Assembly (NCBI GenBank): GCA_016932235.1
Contig: JAFGDF010000362.1
Location: 1 to 14,547, forward strand
Length of the DNA: 14,547 bases
Source of the DNA: Deltaproteobacteria bacterium
Lineage (GTDB): Bacteria; Desulfobacterota; DSM-4660; Desulfatiglandales; HGW-15
Direction: 5' to 3'
In this document: positions 7,602-14,509 of the stretch, in pieces
Layout of the letters: every line of letters starts with the position of its first letter
Numbering within the stretch: position 1 is the first letter of the stretch
Notes under the pieces: generated by a model
The model's input: only the letters and a program-made list of their open reading frames with translations
Told to the model about the DNA's origin: nothing
Database searches by the model: none
Made by a program: the position numbers and the translations under genes

Positions 7602-7889
7602 TTGAGGTCTTTGTGTCTTTGCGAGGTCTTCATATTCAATCTTAAGCATAGCAGCCGGTTATTTGATGATATCGTCCTGGTCACTCAGCTGGGATTGACC
7701 ATGGCGGGAAGTATCCTTTTCTGTTTTGCCGTCGGCTATTTCCTGGATAAATGGCTGGGCACAAAAGGACTTTTCATCACAATCTTTATTATCCTGGGCG
7801 TAATCGGTGGCGGGGTCACTGTATTTAGACAGATAGATAAGACAATGAATCTTAATAAGAAAGACCATAAATCCGAGAAGCATGAATAA
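7602..7889 (+). CDS. AtpZ/AtpQ-like FO accessory membrane protein
   Basis: A small membrane protein with two predicted helices, split by the motif GYFLDKWLGTKGLF that is typical of the AtpZ family (ATPase_gene1) and of AtpQ in N-type ATPase operons. Such proteins head FO operons; proposed roles are c-ring assembly and Mg2+ or ion transport. The start is uncertain. The longest frame begins with TTG at 7602, with a second in-frame TTG at 7611 and no good ribosome binding site for either. The first ATG, at 7700, would cut into helix 1. The conserved part begins around residue 21 (LFDDIVLVTQLGL). Its end overlaps the next gene by 8 bases. Confidence 0.75.
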   Translation: MRSLCLCEVFIFNLKHSSRLFDDIVLVTQLGLTMAGSILFCFAVGYFLDKWLGTKGLFITIFIILGVIGGGVTVFRQIDKTMNLNKKDHKSEKHE

Positions 7890-8289
7890 AGAGATCAGTA
7901 AAATTCAGAAAAAGTATTGTTCGCTGGCAATGATCATTGTCATTACGGTTGCCCTGGTGTTAATTCTGATCGGCGAAACACCGGCAGGGAAAGGTCTGGT
8001 GCTGGGGACGCTGTTCAGCATATTTAATTTCATCATTATGGGGCATCTCGTCTCGTTTAAACTGACAGGTTCCCGGGCAAAGGCCAGTGTCTTTGCGTTT
8101 GTCTCTATTCTTTTAAGGTTCGGCCTCATGGCACTGCCCTTGATTTTCTCCATGCTCTCTGAGGCCGTTCACTTTGCGGGGGTCGCAATAGGTCTTTTCA
8201 TGATTCAATTGACTATCCTGCTGGATCAGGTCATAAGGGATCGTCTTATCTCAAAAACGATTGACAGGCTAAAACCATGGATGAATTAA
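7882..8289 (+). CDS. AtpI/AtpR-like ATP synthase subunit I
   Basis: A 135-residue protein with about four hydrophobic segments, matching in size and place the AtpI (ATP-synt_I) or AtpR proteins that precede the a subunit. AtpI helps assemble the c-ring; AtpR in N-ATPases is thought to contact the c-ring. The ATG is embedded in the end of the previous gene (ATGAATAA), and the last 13 bases overlap atpB, so translation of the three genes is coupled. The sequence does not clearly decide between AtpI and AtpR. Confidence 0.75.
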   Translation: MNKEISKIQKKYCSLAMIIVITVALVLILIGETPAGKGLVLGTLFSIFNFIIMGHLVSFKLTGSRAKASVFAFVSILLRFGLMALPLIFSMLSEAVHFAGVAIGLFMIQLTILLDQVIRDRLISKTIDRLKPWMN

Positions 8290-8951
8290 CGCATATCTCT
8301 CAAATTACCTTTTCCCTGTTTGGAGTAGATCTTATTTTTAATACGCGCACCATATTCATGACCTGGATCGTTATGGCCGCTTTAATCATCTTTGGTTTTC
8401 TGGCTACCCGGAAGATCGGATTTTTGCCTGCCCCGTTTCAGGTTGTCGGGGAGCTTTTGGTAGACGCTTTTTACGGCCTTGTGGAAGACGCATTGGATGA
8501 AAAAATGGCCAAAAAATATTTCCCTATCATATGTTCTCTCTTCATGTTTCTTCTTTTAAGCAACTGGATCGGCATCGTGCCGAAACTCCAGGAACCGACA
8601 AAAGATCTAAACACCCCACTTGGACTGGGAGTGATGGGATTTTTTATCGCTCACTATTCCGGTATAAGGGCAAAAGGGTTTAAAGGCTATCTTAAGGTAT
8701 ATATTGATCCTATCTTCTTTATGGCGCCTTTGAATATTATTGGTGAATTATCCAAAGTTATATCCATATCTTTCCGTTTATATGGAAATATCATGGGAGG
8801 AGCTATTATTATTCTTGTCGTTTCCTACCTTGTTTATAGCCTGATCCTTCCCCCATTTTTAATCTGTTTTTTTGGTCTATTTATTGGAACGATTCAGGCC
8901 TTTGTCTTCACCATGCTGACACTTGTCTATATCTCTGTTCAGGTTAAATAA
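8277..8951 (+). CDS. atpB: ATP synthase FO subunit a
   Basis: A 224-residue stator channel subunit that carries ions to and from the c-ring. The family core SISFRLYGNIMGG (163-175) contains Arg167, the equivalent of E. coli Arg210, which separates the two half-channels and must meet the c-ring carboxylate. Other typical segments are QEPTKDLNTPLGLG (105-118), PLNIIGELSK (151-160) and the C-terminal TMLTLVYISVQ. Five to six membrane helices are visible and the length is normal. It overlaps the previous gene by 13 bases, and only 2 bases separate it from the five-hairpin c gene. With Arg167 intact the a subunit looks functional, which makes the missing carboxylates in its rotor partner more striking. 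Confidence 0.95.
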   Translation: MDELTHISQITFSLFGVDLIFNTRTIFMTWIVMAALIIFGFLATRKIGFLPAPFQVVGELLVDAFYGLVEDALDEKMAKKYFPIICSLFMFLLLSNWIGIVPKLQEPTKDLNTPLGLGVMGFFIAHYSGIRAKGFKGYLKVYIDPIFFMAPLNIIGELSKVISISFRLYGNIMGGAIIILVVSYLVYSLILPPFLICFFGLFIGTIQAFVFTMLTLVYISVQVK

Positions 8952-8953
8952 CA

Positions 8954-10168
8954 ATGACTATTGATATTCCTATGACAATAAAGATGGCCTCACTTGGAGG
9001 AGCGGGCATGTGTATGGGTTTTGGAGCCATTGGGGCGGCCCTGGGTGAGGGTTACGCCGGAGGCCTTGCCAACGAAGCCCTTTCCAATAGCCCCGAACAG
9101 TCCCGTGAAATTGTGAAGAACATGCTTATCGGGCAGGCCCTTGCCGAGTCGGCCGCCATTTTTGCCCTGGTTATCTCCATTGTTCTGCTCTTTGGAAATA
9201 TATCTTCGGACAGTATTGTGGTGGGAGCCGCACTCGTCGGCGCCGGATTGAGCATGGGACTGGGGGCCTTCGGTTCTGGAGTCGGAGCCGGTTATCCGGC
9301 CGGCCAAGCATGCGTGGGACTATCCCAGAAACCGGAGCTTGCAAACAAGATTACCACCAATATGCTTATCGGATCAGCGGTATGTCAAACTCCGGCCATC
9401 TTTGCGATGGTCATCTCGCTTATACTCATGTTTATGAACTTTGGGGAAAGGCCCATAAACCCAACCTGGGCGGCGCTTTTAGGGGCCGGTCTATCCATGG
9501 GATTTGGGGCCATAGGGTCCGGAATAGGATCGGGATTTCCCGCGGGCGAAGCTTGTAAAGGAATAGCCAGGCAACCAGCTATCATCAACCGTATCACAAC
9601 CAATATGCTTATCGGATCAGCGGTATGTCAAACCCCGGCCATCTTTTCCATTGTGGTTGCCTTGATGCTCATTTTTATGGACTTCGGTCATCTTCCTGAC
9701 ATTGCATGGGCGGGTATGATCGGTGCCGGACTCAGCACCGGTCTTGCCTCCATCGGCTCCGGGTTTGGTGGAGGATATGCGGCCGGAGCGGCATGCGAGG
9801 CTATTTCACGGCAACCGGAGACATACGGCCAGGTGACGACCACAATGCTGGTTGGCCAGGCGGTCTCCCAGACCCCTTGCATTTTTGGACTCTTGATAAG
9901 CTTTGTTCTTATGTTCAGCGTTTTTCCGGAATCAGCAGCCCTCAGCTCTTCCATGGCTCTTCTTGGAGCAGGCATCTGCATGGGATTTGGGGGTATAGGC
10001 CCTGGAATAGGAAACGGTTTCGCTGCGCAGGGCGCTATAAAATGGGTGGCCAGAAATATCGAGGCCGCAGGAGATTTGATGAGAACGATGCTCGTGGCAC
10101 AGGCTGTTTCACAGTCCACGGCTATCTATGCCATGGTTATAAGTCTCGTTCTACTTTTTGTCATCTAA
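8954..10168 (+). CDS. atpE: Five-hairpin fused c subunit, carboxylate only in hairpin 1
   Basis: A 404-residue rotor protein made of five c-subunit hairpins in one chain, with a repeat spacing of 80-81 residues. Hairpin 1 has the helix-1 motif GEG (Glu32) and helix-2 QALAES (Glu65, Ser66), a two-carboxylate site. The equivalents of Glu65 in hairpins 2-5 are Gln145, Gln226, Gln306 and Gln387. The equivalents of Glu32 are Ala112, Ser193, Gly273 and Asn354. Hairpins 2-4 read Q-T-P, placing Pro beside the site; hairpin 5 reads Q-S-T. The glycine-rich helix-1 packing motifs are kept throughout, so the fold and ring packing look preserved. It starts 2 bases after atpB with no clear ribosome binding site, so it probably relies on coupling. 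A partial parallel is the Acetobacterium woodii c1 subunit: two hairpins, one carboxylate, mixed with single c subunits. Confidence 0.95.
   Translation: MTIDIPMTIKMASLGGAGMCMGFGAIGAALGEGYAGGLANEALSNSPEQSREIVKNMLIGQALAESAAIFALVISIVLLFGNISSDSIVVGAALVGAGLSMGLGAFGSGVGAGYPAGQACVGLSQKPELANKITTNMLIGSAVCQTPAIFAMVISLILMFMNFGERPINPTWAALLGAGLSMGFGAIGSGIGSGFPAGEACKGIARQPAIINRITTNMLIGSAVCQTPAIFSIVVALMLIFMDFGHLPDIAWAGMIGAGLSTGLASIGSGFGGGYAAGAACEAISRQPETYGQVTTTMLVGQAVSQTPCIFGLLISFVLMFSVFPESAALSSSMALLGAGICMGFGGIGPGIGNGFAAQGAIKWVARNIEAAGDLMRTMLVAQAVSQSTAIYAMVISLVLLFVI
9356..9646 (+). repeat. Near-identical DNA blocks within hairpins 2 and 3 of c gene
   Basis: Bases 9356-9403 and 9599-9646 match at 47 of 48 positions, exactly 243 bp (81 codons) apart; the one change, T9391 to C9634, is silent. 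They encode helix 2 around the Q-T-P site. The other hairpins differ far more at DNA level. This points to recent internal duplication or gene conversion after the glutamate was already lost. Confidence 0.85.
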
Positions 10169-10194
10169 GACCGTTAATTAATATTTATCATTCT

Positions 10195-10202
10195 TAGGAG
10201 GT
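10195..10202 (+). promoter_or_regulatory. Strong ribosome binding site for single-hairpin c gene
   Basis: TAGGAGGT lies 6 bases ahead of the ATG at 10209. The five-hairpin c gene has nothing comparable. This fits higher synthesis of the single-hairpin c subunit, which a rotor ring would need in several copies. Confidence 0.75.
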
Positions 10203-10208
10203 TATGAT

Positions 10209-10457
10209 ATGTCAATTGAAGGTGCAGATCTAGTTAAGGCCGCAGCATTTCTGGGAGCAGGCATTTGCATGGGTATCGGAGCCATTGGCCCTGGTGTCGG
10301 TGAAGGCTTTGCAGGTGGAAAAGCCTGCGAGGCTATCGGAAAAAGGCCCGAAGAGGCCGGACTGTTGACCAGAACTATGCTGGTTGCGCAGGCCGTTTCA
10401 GAATCCACAGGGATCTATTCGCTGGTAGTCGCTTTATTACTCCTCTTTGTAGTATAG
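10209..10457 (+). CDS. atpE: ATP synthase FO subunit c, Na+-type single hairpin
   Basis: An 82-residue proteolipid with two membrane helices, the normal c-subunit form. Helix 1 has GPGVGEG (28-33, Glu32). Helix 2 has [13 protein letters not shown] (61-73), with Val63, Glu65, Ser66, Thr67 and Tyr70. This matches the Na+ site of the Ilyobacter tartaricus c subunit (Gln32, Val63, Glu65, Ser66), except that Glu replaces Gln32, as known from some Na+-type c subunits with two carboxylates. Na+ (or a Na+/H+ mix) is therefore the likely coupling ion; this is inference. It resembles hairpins 1 and 5 of the upstream five-hairpin protein. Forty bases separate the two c genes, and a strong ribosome binding site precedes it. 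Confidence 0.95.
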   Translation: MSIEGADLVKAAAFLGAGICMGIGAIGPGVGEGFAGGKACEAIGKRPEEAGLLTRTMLVAQAVSESTGIYSLVVALLLLFVV

Positions 10458-10479
10458 ATGTCCTGAGCGGGATAAACCG

Positions 10480-10911
10480 ATGATAAGCATCAACGCAACC
10501 CTATTCCTTCAGATCATTCATTTTCTGATACTGGCCTTTATCTTAAACCGTCTCATGTTCAGACCCATCATAAAGTTGATGGATGAAAGAAAAAAATACC
10601 TTGGAGAGACAAAAAATGAGGTGGCCAGGGTCGAAAAAGAGACCGACGACCTGATGAAAAAATGTATCGCAATAGAGAAGAATGCAAAGGACAATGCAAG
10701 GAACAGGAATACAGAACTCAGGCAAGAAATCATGATGGAAGCGGAGAAGATTATTAATGATACAAGATCTCAAGCATCCACGATCAAAGATAAAACTGCC
10801 GAAGAGATCAACGATCAGCTTAGGATAGCCAGCCAGGCCATTCGCGGTGAGGCCATGGTATTGGCAGACGATATAACCGAAATGGTAATCGGCAGGAGGA
10901 TTGGTAATTGA
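10480..10911 (+). CDS. atpF: ATP synthase FO subunit b/b' (first b-type gene)
   Basis: A 143-residue stator stalk subunit. One N-terminal membrane helix (about residues 4-25) is followed by (R)PIIKLMDERKKYLG, the standard entry to the b stalk, and then a long charged coiled coil to about residue 125. No signal peptide is visible. It would pair with the next gene product as a b/b' dimer, linking subunit a to the F1 head. It begins 22 bases after the single c gene with only a weak ribosome binding site, and its TGA overlaps the TTG start of the next gene. Confidence 0.85.
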   Translation: MISINATLFLQIIHFLILAFILNRLMFRPIIKLMDERKKYLGETKNEVARVEKETDDLMKKCIAIEKNAKDNARNRNTELRQEIMMEAEKIINDTRSQASTIKDKTAEEINDQLRIASQAIRGEAMVLADDITEMVIGRRIGN

Positions 10912-11522
10912 GCTTTAAAAGGCACATATACTTGATTATCGTTTTTTTGATGCTGATTTCTTTTACTGTCATCATATCCGGATCTGACGCCTTTGCGACT
11001 GAACAGGCCGGCAAAGGACGAAAGATATGGGACAATATCATGCTATGGGTCAATTTCGGCATTTTGGTGTTTTTTTTCATCAAATTCGCAAAAAAGCCTT
11101 TAATGGACTTTTTAAACGGAGAACGCGGTAAGATTGAAAAGACGATTGACTCTGTTGATGAAGAGCTTGAAAGGGCCAAGTCCAGGATGGAGCTGGAAGA
11201 GGATAAGCTTAAGAATATAGATGCGCATATTCAAAAAGATCTGGAGGCCATTATTGAAATCGGAAAGCGTGAAAGAGAGCAGATTATAGAAGAGGCGAAG
11301 TTCAGTGCGGACCTCATGATAGACGAAGCCAAAAAAGTTGCCCGGAATAATCTGGATCTGGCAAGAAAGAAATTCGGAGAGAAGATGCTCGATATGGCCA
11401 TCTCCATAGCGGTTGAAAACATAAAAAAGTCGATCTCATCCGAAGAAAACGAAAGGATAATCGATCAATTCTCGACCGGCTTGAGTACGCAAAAAGTCTT
11501 TTCCATCACACGTGAGGCGTAA
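10908..11522 (+). CDS. atpF: ATP synthase FO subunit b (second b-type gene, with signal-like N-terminus)
   Basis: A 204-residue b-type stalk protein. It opens with a cleavable-looking leader (hydrophobic 7-24, then SDAFATEQA at 25-33). The membrane anchor lies at about residues 43-61 (MLWVNFGILVFFFIKFA core), followed by KKPLMDFLNGERGKIEKT and a long charged coiled coil to about 190. b subunits with an extra N-terminal leader are known in delta-proteobacterial-type synthases. The TTG start at 10908 overlaps the preceding TGA, and AGGAGG at 10894-10899 sits 8 bases ahead, which makes the TTG convincing. It is the last FO gene: no delta, alpha, gamma, beta or epsilon gene follows, and the next genes are convergent regulators. 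Confidence 0.88.
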   Translation: MSFKRHIYLIIVFLMLISFTVIISGSDAFATEQAGKGRKIWDNIMLWVNFGILVFFFIKFAKKPLMDFLNGERGKIEKTIDSVDEELERAKSRMELEEDKLKNIDAHIQKDLEAIIEIGKREREQIIEEAKFSADLMIDEAKKVARNNLDLARKKFGEKMLDMAISIAVENIKKSISSEENERIIDQFSTGLSTQKVFSITREA

Positions 11523-11593
11523 ACCGGTTCTCTTTTCTTATACCCGGCATGGTCTGATACAAACATATAATGAGGTGAGCTGTATCCTATGCT

Positions 11594-11614
11594 GTCAGGT
11601 CTTTTTCCCCTGAC
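11594..11614. terminator. Weak hairpin between convergent operons
   Basis: GTCAGG (11594-11599) pairs with CCTGAC (11609-11614) around a 9-base pyrimidine-rich loop. It overlaps the stop codon of the - strand regulator and lies about 70 bases after the last FO gene. Its position suits termination of either strand, but there is no proper T-run in either direction. Confidence 0.35.
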
Positions 11615-11990
11615 GGGCCTTATTCGCCTCCATAATTTTACTCAGCAAATCCTCCAGATCGCATGGTTTTAAGAGATAGTCAAAGGCCCCGTATTTAATG
11701 CCGTCTCTCGCCGCTGTCTGCGAACCGTGCCCTGTCAGCATTATGACCTCCATGTCCGCATTCATCTGTTTAAATATGCGCAGGACTTCAATGCCATCCA
11801 TGTCCTCCATTTTCAGATCCAGTATAGCCACATCAAATTCATGCCGACTAACAGCCTGCACCGCTTCAGCTCCGCTTACAGCCTTGGTTATATCCAGGCC
11901 TCTCTTGCTCAGGCGGTTGGCTAGGACATTGATGTATGCGACTTCGTCATCAACCAGAAGCACACGTATATTCTGCGAGGATCGTTGCAT
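11595..11990 (-). CDS. Receiver-only response regulator 1
   Basis: A 131-residue stand-alone receiver (REC) domain. It has the acidic pair Asp14-Asp15, phospho-acceptor Asp58 in ILDLK, switch Thr86 in MLTGHG and Lys108 in LLKPCD, so the full phosphorylation site is present. There is no DNA-binding or enzymatic output domain, so it works as a phosphorelay link or through protein contacts. The frame stays open upstream to 12203, but the REC domain begins right after the ATG at 11988-11990, which has AAAGGA about 11 bases ahead. The upstream part is treated separately. It is the last gene of the kinase-regulator-regulator set. Confidence 0.85.
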   Translation of the reverse strand: MQRSSQNIRVLLVDDEVAYINVLANRLSKRGLDITKAVSGAEAVQAVSRHEFDVAILDLKMEDMDGIEVLRIFKQMNADMEVIMLTGHGSQTAARDGIKYGAFDYLLKPCDLEDLLSKIMEANKARQGKKT

Positions 11991-12203
11991 CAGACGATAA
12001 TTCCTTTTTCTCAGGCTCCTCAAGGCCGGCATGTCAACGAAGCTCCGAAGGCATGAGGAGCCTATGGTATCTTCAACTCGAAGTGACCCGCCGTAACTCC
12101 GGTCCTGATTTGCCACGGTCTTGGAGAAAACCCCAATTTCTCCCGTGGCACCAGGCCATGGCTCCCTGCGGAGTCGGGTGACCGGCCATTTTTCAAACAC
12201 CAT
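11991..12203 (-). pseudogene. Possible remnant of a histidine kinase C-terminus
   Basis: An open frame of 71 codons runs in frame into the receiver gene below it. It encodes GVFSKTVANQDRSYGGSLRV and then EDTIGSSCLRSFVDMP. This resembles the end of a HATPase domain, where G-L-x-(x)-S-K-x-(V/I)-A...GG-x-(I/L)-x-V...G...F...P is the common pattern; the intact kinase at 12659 has [21 protein letters not shown] (545-565). The glycines of the G2 box are mostly lost. It could be a decayed hybrid kinase whose receiver survived, or a chance match in a spacer. Its first bases overlap the end of the next regulator. Confidence 0.35.
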
Positions 12204-12627
12204 GGTTGGTCATTATTTTTTCCAGTTGCGCTTTTTCAATTTTTTCCGCGTGTTCCCTTCTCTTATCAGCGGCCTCCATGACCTTTTCCACCAGTTTATC
12301 TATATCACAGGGCTTCATCAGGTAATCAAATGCACCCGCTTTCATGCCTTCAATGGCGGATTCAATTGTGGCATGGCCGGTAAGCATGACTACTTCAATC
12401 AGGGGATACCTTTTTTTGATCTCGTGCAGTGTTTCAATCCCGTCCATACCCGGCATCTTGACATCCAGCAAAATGACATCAAGATTCTGATTTGTCTTCA
12501 GTAGATCCAGGGCATCCGAACCGGATCCAGCCGAAATTGCGGAAAACCCCCTTTTCTGAAGGCGTTTGATCATCGTATCGACGAACGCGGCTTCATCATC
12601 TACCAGCATAATATAAGGTGCTGCCAT
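12193..12627 (-). CDS. Receiver-only response regulator 2
   Basis: A 144-residue protein with a complete receiver domain (Asp10-Asp11, phospho-acceptor Asp55 in LLDVKMPGMDG, Thr83, Lys105 in LMKPCD) and a short charged helical tail (about 116-140). There is no output domain. An ATG at 12633 lies one base after AAGGAG, too close; the ATG at 12627 has the usual 7-base spacing and is chosen. It lies 31 bases after the kinase gene, so it is the likely direct phosphoryl acceptor. It resembles regulator 1 (both have LTGH, GAFDYLxKPCD and similar ends), as if duplicated. Confidence 0.9.
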   Translation of the reverse strand: MAAPYIMLVDDEAAFVDTMIKRLQKRGFSAISAGSGSDALDLLKTNQNLDVILLDVKMPGMDGIETLHEIKKRYPLIEVVMLTGHATIESAIEGMKAGAFDYLMKPCDIDKLVEKVMEAADKRREHAEKIEKAQLEKIMTNHGV

Positions 12628-12658
12628 TTCCATTCTCCTTTATTTTTTGTTATCGGTC

Positions 12659-14407
12659 CTATTTATCTGTTTGACCGGATATTGTTTCATCTTCTGAAAT
12701 ATCCATCTGACAAGGGATCCAGATCCTAAACCGGGTACCCTGTCCTACGGTACTGTTGACATCGATTTTTCCGCCCATTTTCTGAATAATACCGTAACAT
12801 ATGGAAAGTCCCAGACCGGTCCCCTTCCCTACTGGCTTGGTGGTAAAAAAAGGATTGAAGATCAGCGGCAGGTTGGATTGCGGGATCCCCGGCCCATTGT
12901 CTTCCACGGTTACGACAATGTGATCCTTTTCCAGCCGGCTCATTTTGGTGGTGATATGAATCTTGCCGCCGCTCTTTTCCATGGCATCCAGTGCGTTGTT
13001 GATCAGGTTTAGAATTACCTGCTGCATTTCCGATGGGGAGATCGTGACATAGGGCAGATCAGTCATCAGATCGGTGGTAATGGTGATCTTGCTGTAGCGG
13101 GCCATCTGCTCGGATAAGGTGATGATTTCCAATATAAGATCGTTTATCTGAACATTTTTTATGGTGGAATCGGTCTTCCGGGCAAAACTAAGTAATTTAT
13201 GGGTAATTTCCTTGCAGCGCTGGCCCTGAATTCGGATCTGGTCCAAAGCCCGTTGTATTTCCGGCAGATCCAGATTAATCCCCGAAGCCATGGACGGTTC
13301 GATATCTTCAAGTAAATCGCCGATCCATCCGGACTCCTCCACCATTATGGCCACGGGGTTATTGATTTCATGTGCAATCCCGGCCGCCAGCTCCCCCACC
13401 GAGGCCAATTTACCGGTTTCTATCATCTGCTGGTTCAAATGTTCTTTCTCTTTATCCGCTTGCCGGATGCGCCTGATCATTCGTCCGGATAAGACCACGG
13501 TCATGGCGATGATCGCCATGGCGCCCAGAAAAAATATGGCCGTAGCCATGCCTAACATCCAATTAAGCTCGGAAAAGGCGTCCCGCGCTTGCTGTTTGAT
13601 AATCAACAGCCAGTCCCCGCCTTTCAGGCCTGCAACTGCGAAAAGGTGTTTTTGTCCGGTATGGTCCTCACGCTCCACTATGTGCACTTCTTCATCCGCA
13701 TTGTTCATTATGTCTGTAAAATACTGGTAGTATTTCTGGTTTATCTCATAATCAAAGGGGGGAATGGTCTGAAATTGAATATCCCGGTTAATGATAAATG
13801 CAAAACCTGTTTTGCCGATCCGCATGTTTTTGACCAGGGTGTTGAAGGCGTTGAAATTAATAGTGGCCCGAAGCAACCATGGTCTCCCCTGGTGATAATT
13901 GCCAACCGTGATAATAAAATGGGGACTTTTGCGAAGCCCCATAAACACATCACTGATGAAGAATGGTTTATTAATGGCAGATTTAAACCAATCCGCCTCT
14001 GCGTAGCTGGCATTTTCCAGGTTATACTGCCCTGCATAGGCCGACTGATTGCCGTTTTGATCGATAAATCCCAGGTCGACCAGGACTTCCCCGTATGAGG
14101 CCCTTAACCGATGTAATTCTTCTTCCAAAAAGGCAGTGTCAGACAGGGTGTCATAGTCGTAGTGCCCGGTCAGTGAAAGGAGGTTGGATAATCTTTCATT
14201 TAAAAAGGTATCGATATTCTGCTTATGTTTCTGGACCAGTTCTGCCAGATGGGCATAGGTCTTTTTCTTGTAACTTGTGTTGAACTGGTACAGGAGAAGA
14301 CAGATGACCAGGATTAAAGGCGCAAATGAAACCATGATGATCGTCAGGATCATCTTGCGATGGAGCAGGCGGTAGTAGCCATCTCCGGTCTTTTCCCTGT
14401 TAGTCAT
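12659..14407 (-). CDS. Membrane sensor histidine kinase with extracytoplasmic Cache-like domain
   Basis: A 582-residue kinase. Membrane helix 1 spans about residues 18-41, a roughly 240-residue extracytoplasmic region spans 42-280 with a Cache-like character ([17 protein letters not shown] at 114-130 and [11 protein letters not shown] at 178-188), and helix 2 spans about 283-307. The dimerisation helix follows, with His346 in GIAHEINNP (343-351), the HisKA phospho-site. The ATPase domain has the N box [10 protein letters not shown] (467-476), G1 EDNGPGIP (502-509), the F box [10 protein letters not shown] (520-529) and G2 GTGLGLS (529-535). There is no receiver, so it signals to the two separate receivers downstream. 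GGAGAAG precedes the ATG. The right arm of the inverted repeat ends 17 bases upstream of the start codon. The ligand is unknown; Cache domains often bind small organic molecules. Confidence 0.92.
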   Translation of the reverse strand: MTNREKTGDGYYRLLHRKMILTIIMVSFAPLILVICLLLYQFNTSYKKKTYAHLAELVQKHKQNIDTFLNERLSNLLSLTGHYDYDTLSDTAFLEEELHRLRASYGEVLVDLGFIDQNGNQSAYAGQYNLENASYAEADWFKSAINKPFFISDVFMGLRKSPHFIITVGNYHQGRPWLLRATINFNAFNTLVKNMRIGKTGFAFIINRDIQFQTIPPFDYEINQKYYQYFTDIMNNADEEVHIVEREDHTGQKHLFAVAGLKGGDWLLIIKQQARDAFSELNWMLGMATAIFFLGAMAIIAMTVVLSGRMIRRIRQADKEKEHLNQQMIETGKLASVGELAAGIAHEINNPVAIMVEESGWIGDLLEDIEPSMASGINLDLPEIQRALDQIRIQGQRCKEITHKLLSFARKTDSTIKNVQINDLILEIITLSEQMARYSKITITTDLMTDLPYVTISPSEMQQVILNLINNALDAMEKSGGKIHITTKMSRLEKDHIVVTVEDNGPGIPQSNLPLIFNPFFTTKPVGKGTGLGLSICYGIIQKMGGKIDVNSTVGQGTRFRIWIPCQMDISEDETISGQTDK

Positions 14408-14423
14408 TTATGGTTCTTCTCCA

Positions 14424-14509
14424 ATTTAGTACGAAAATAAAGTTTAACAATGTCGGTATGTAATTCAACGTTATCTCTAAAGACCGTGGCCTGGGGAGCA
14501 CTTTTTACG
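14424..14509 (-). repeat. Right arm of 86-bp inverted repeat, upstream of kinase gene
   Basis: Read on the - strand this matches 2-87 at 81 of 86 positions and keeps the same weak promoter-like elements. The identity ends at 14424, just before the kinase ribosome binding site, exactly as the left copy ends before the first URO-D gene's site. Beyond 14509 the sequence continues with a short ACGAG-CGAA-CTCGT hairpin (14507-14520) that is absent from the left copy as far as the window shows. Confidence 0.9.

Noticed and set aside
8954..10168. Gln codons in hairpins 2-5 as sequencing errors
   Set aside because: Four separate positions changed in the same way, together with loss of the helix-1 carboxylate and an intact reading frame, cannot be base-calling noise.
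7882..11522. N-type ATPase operon
   Set aside because: The order of accessory proteins, a and c fits N-ATPases, but beta and epsilon do not precede them, alpha and gamma do not follow, and there are two b genes. The assignment is left open between N-type and split F-type.
13589..14098. Plus-strand frame opposite the kinase sensor region
   Set aside because: The frame lies wholly inside the kinase gene, has no ribosome binding site, and its translation is not protein-like.
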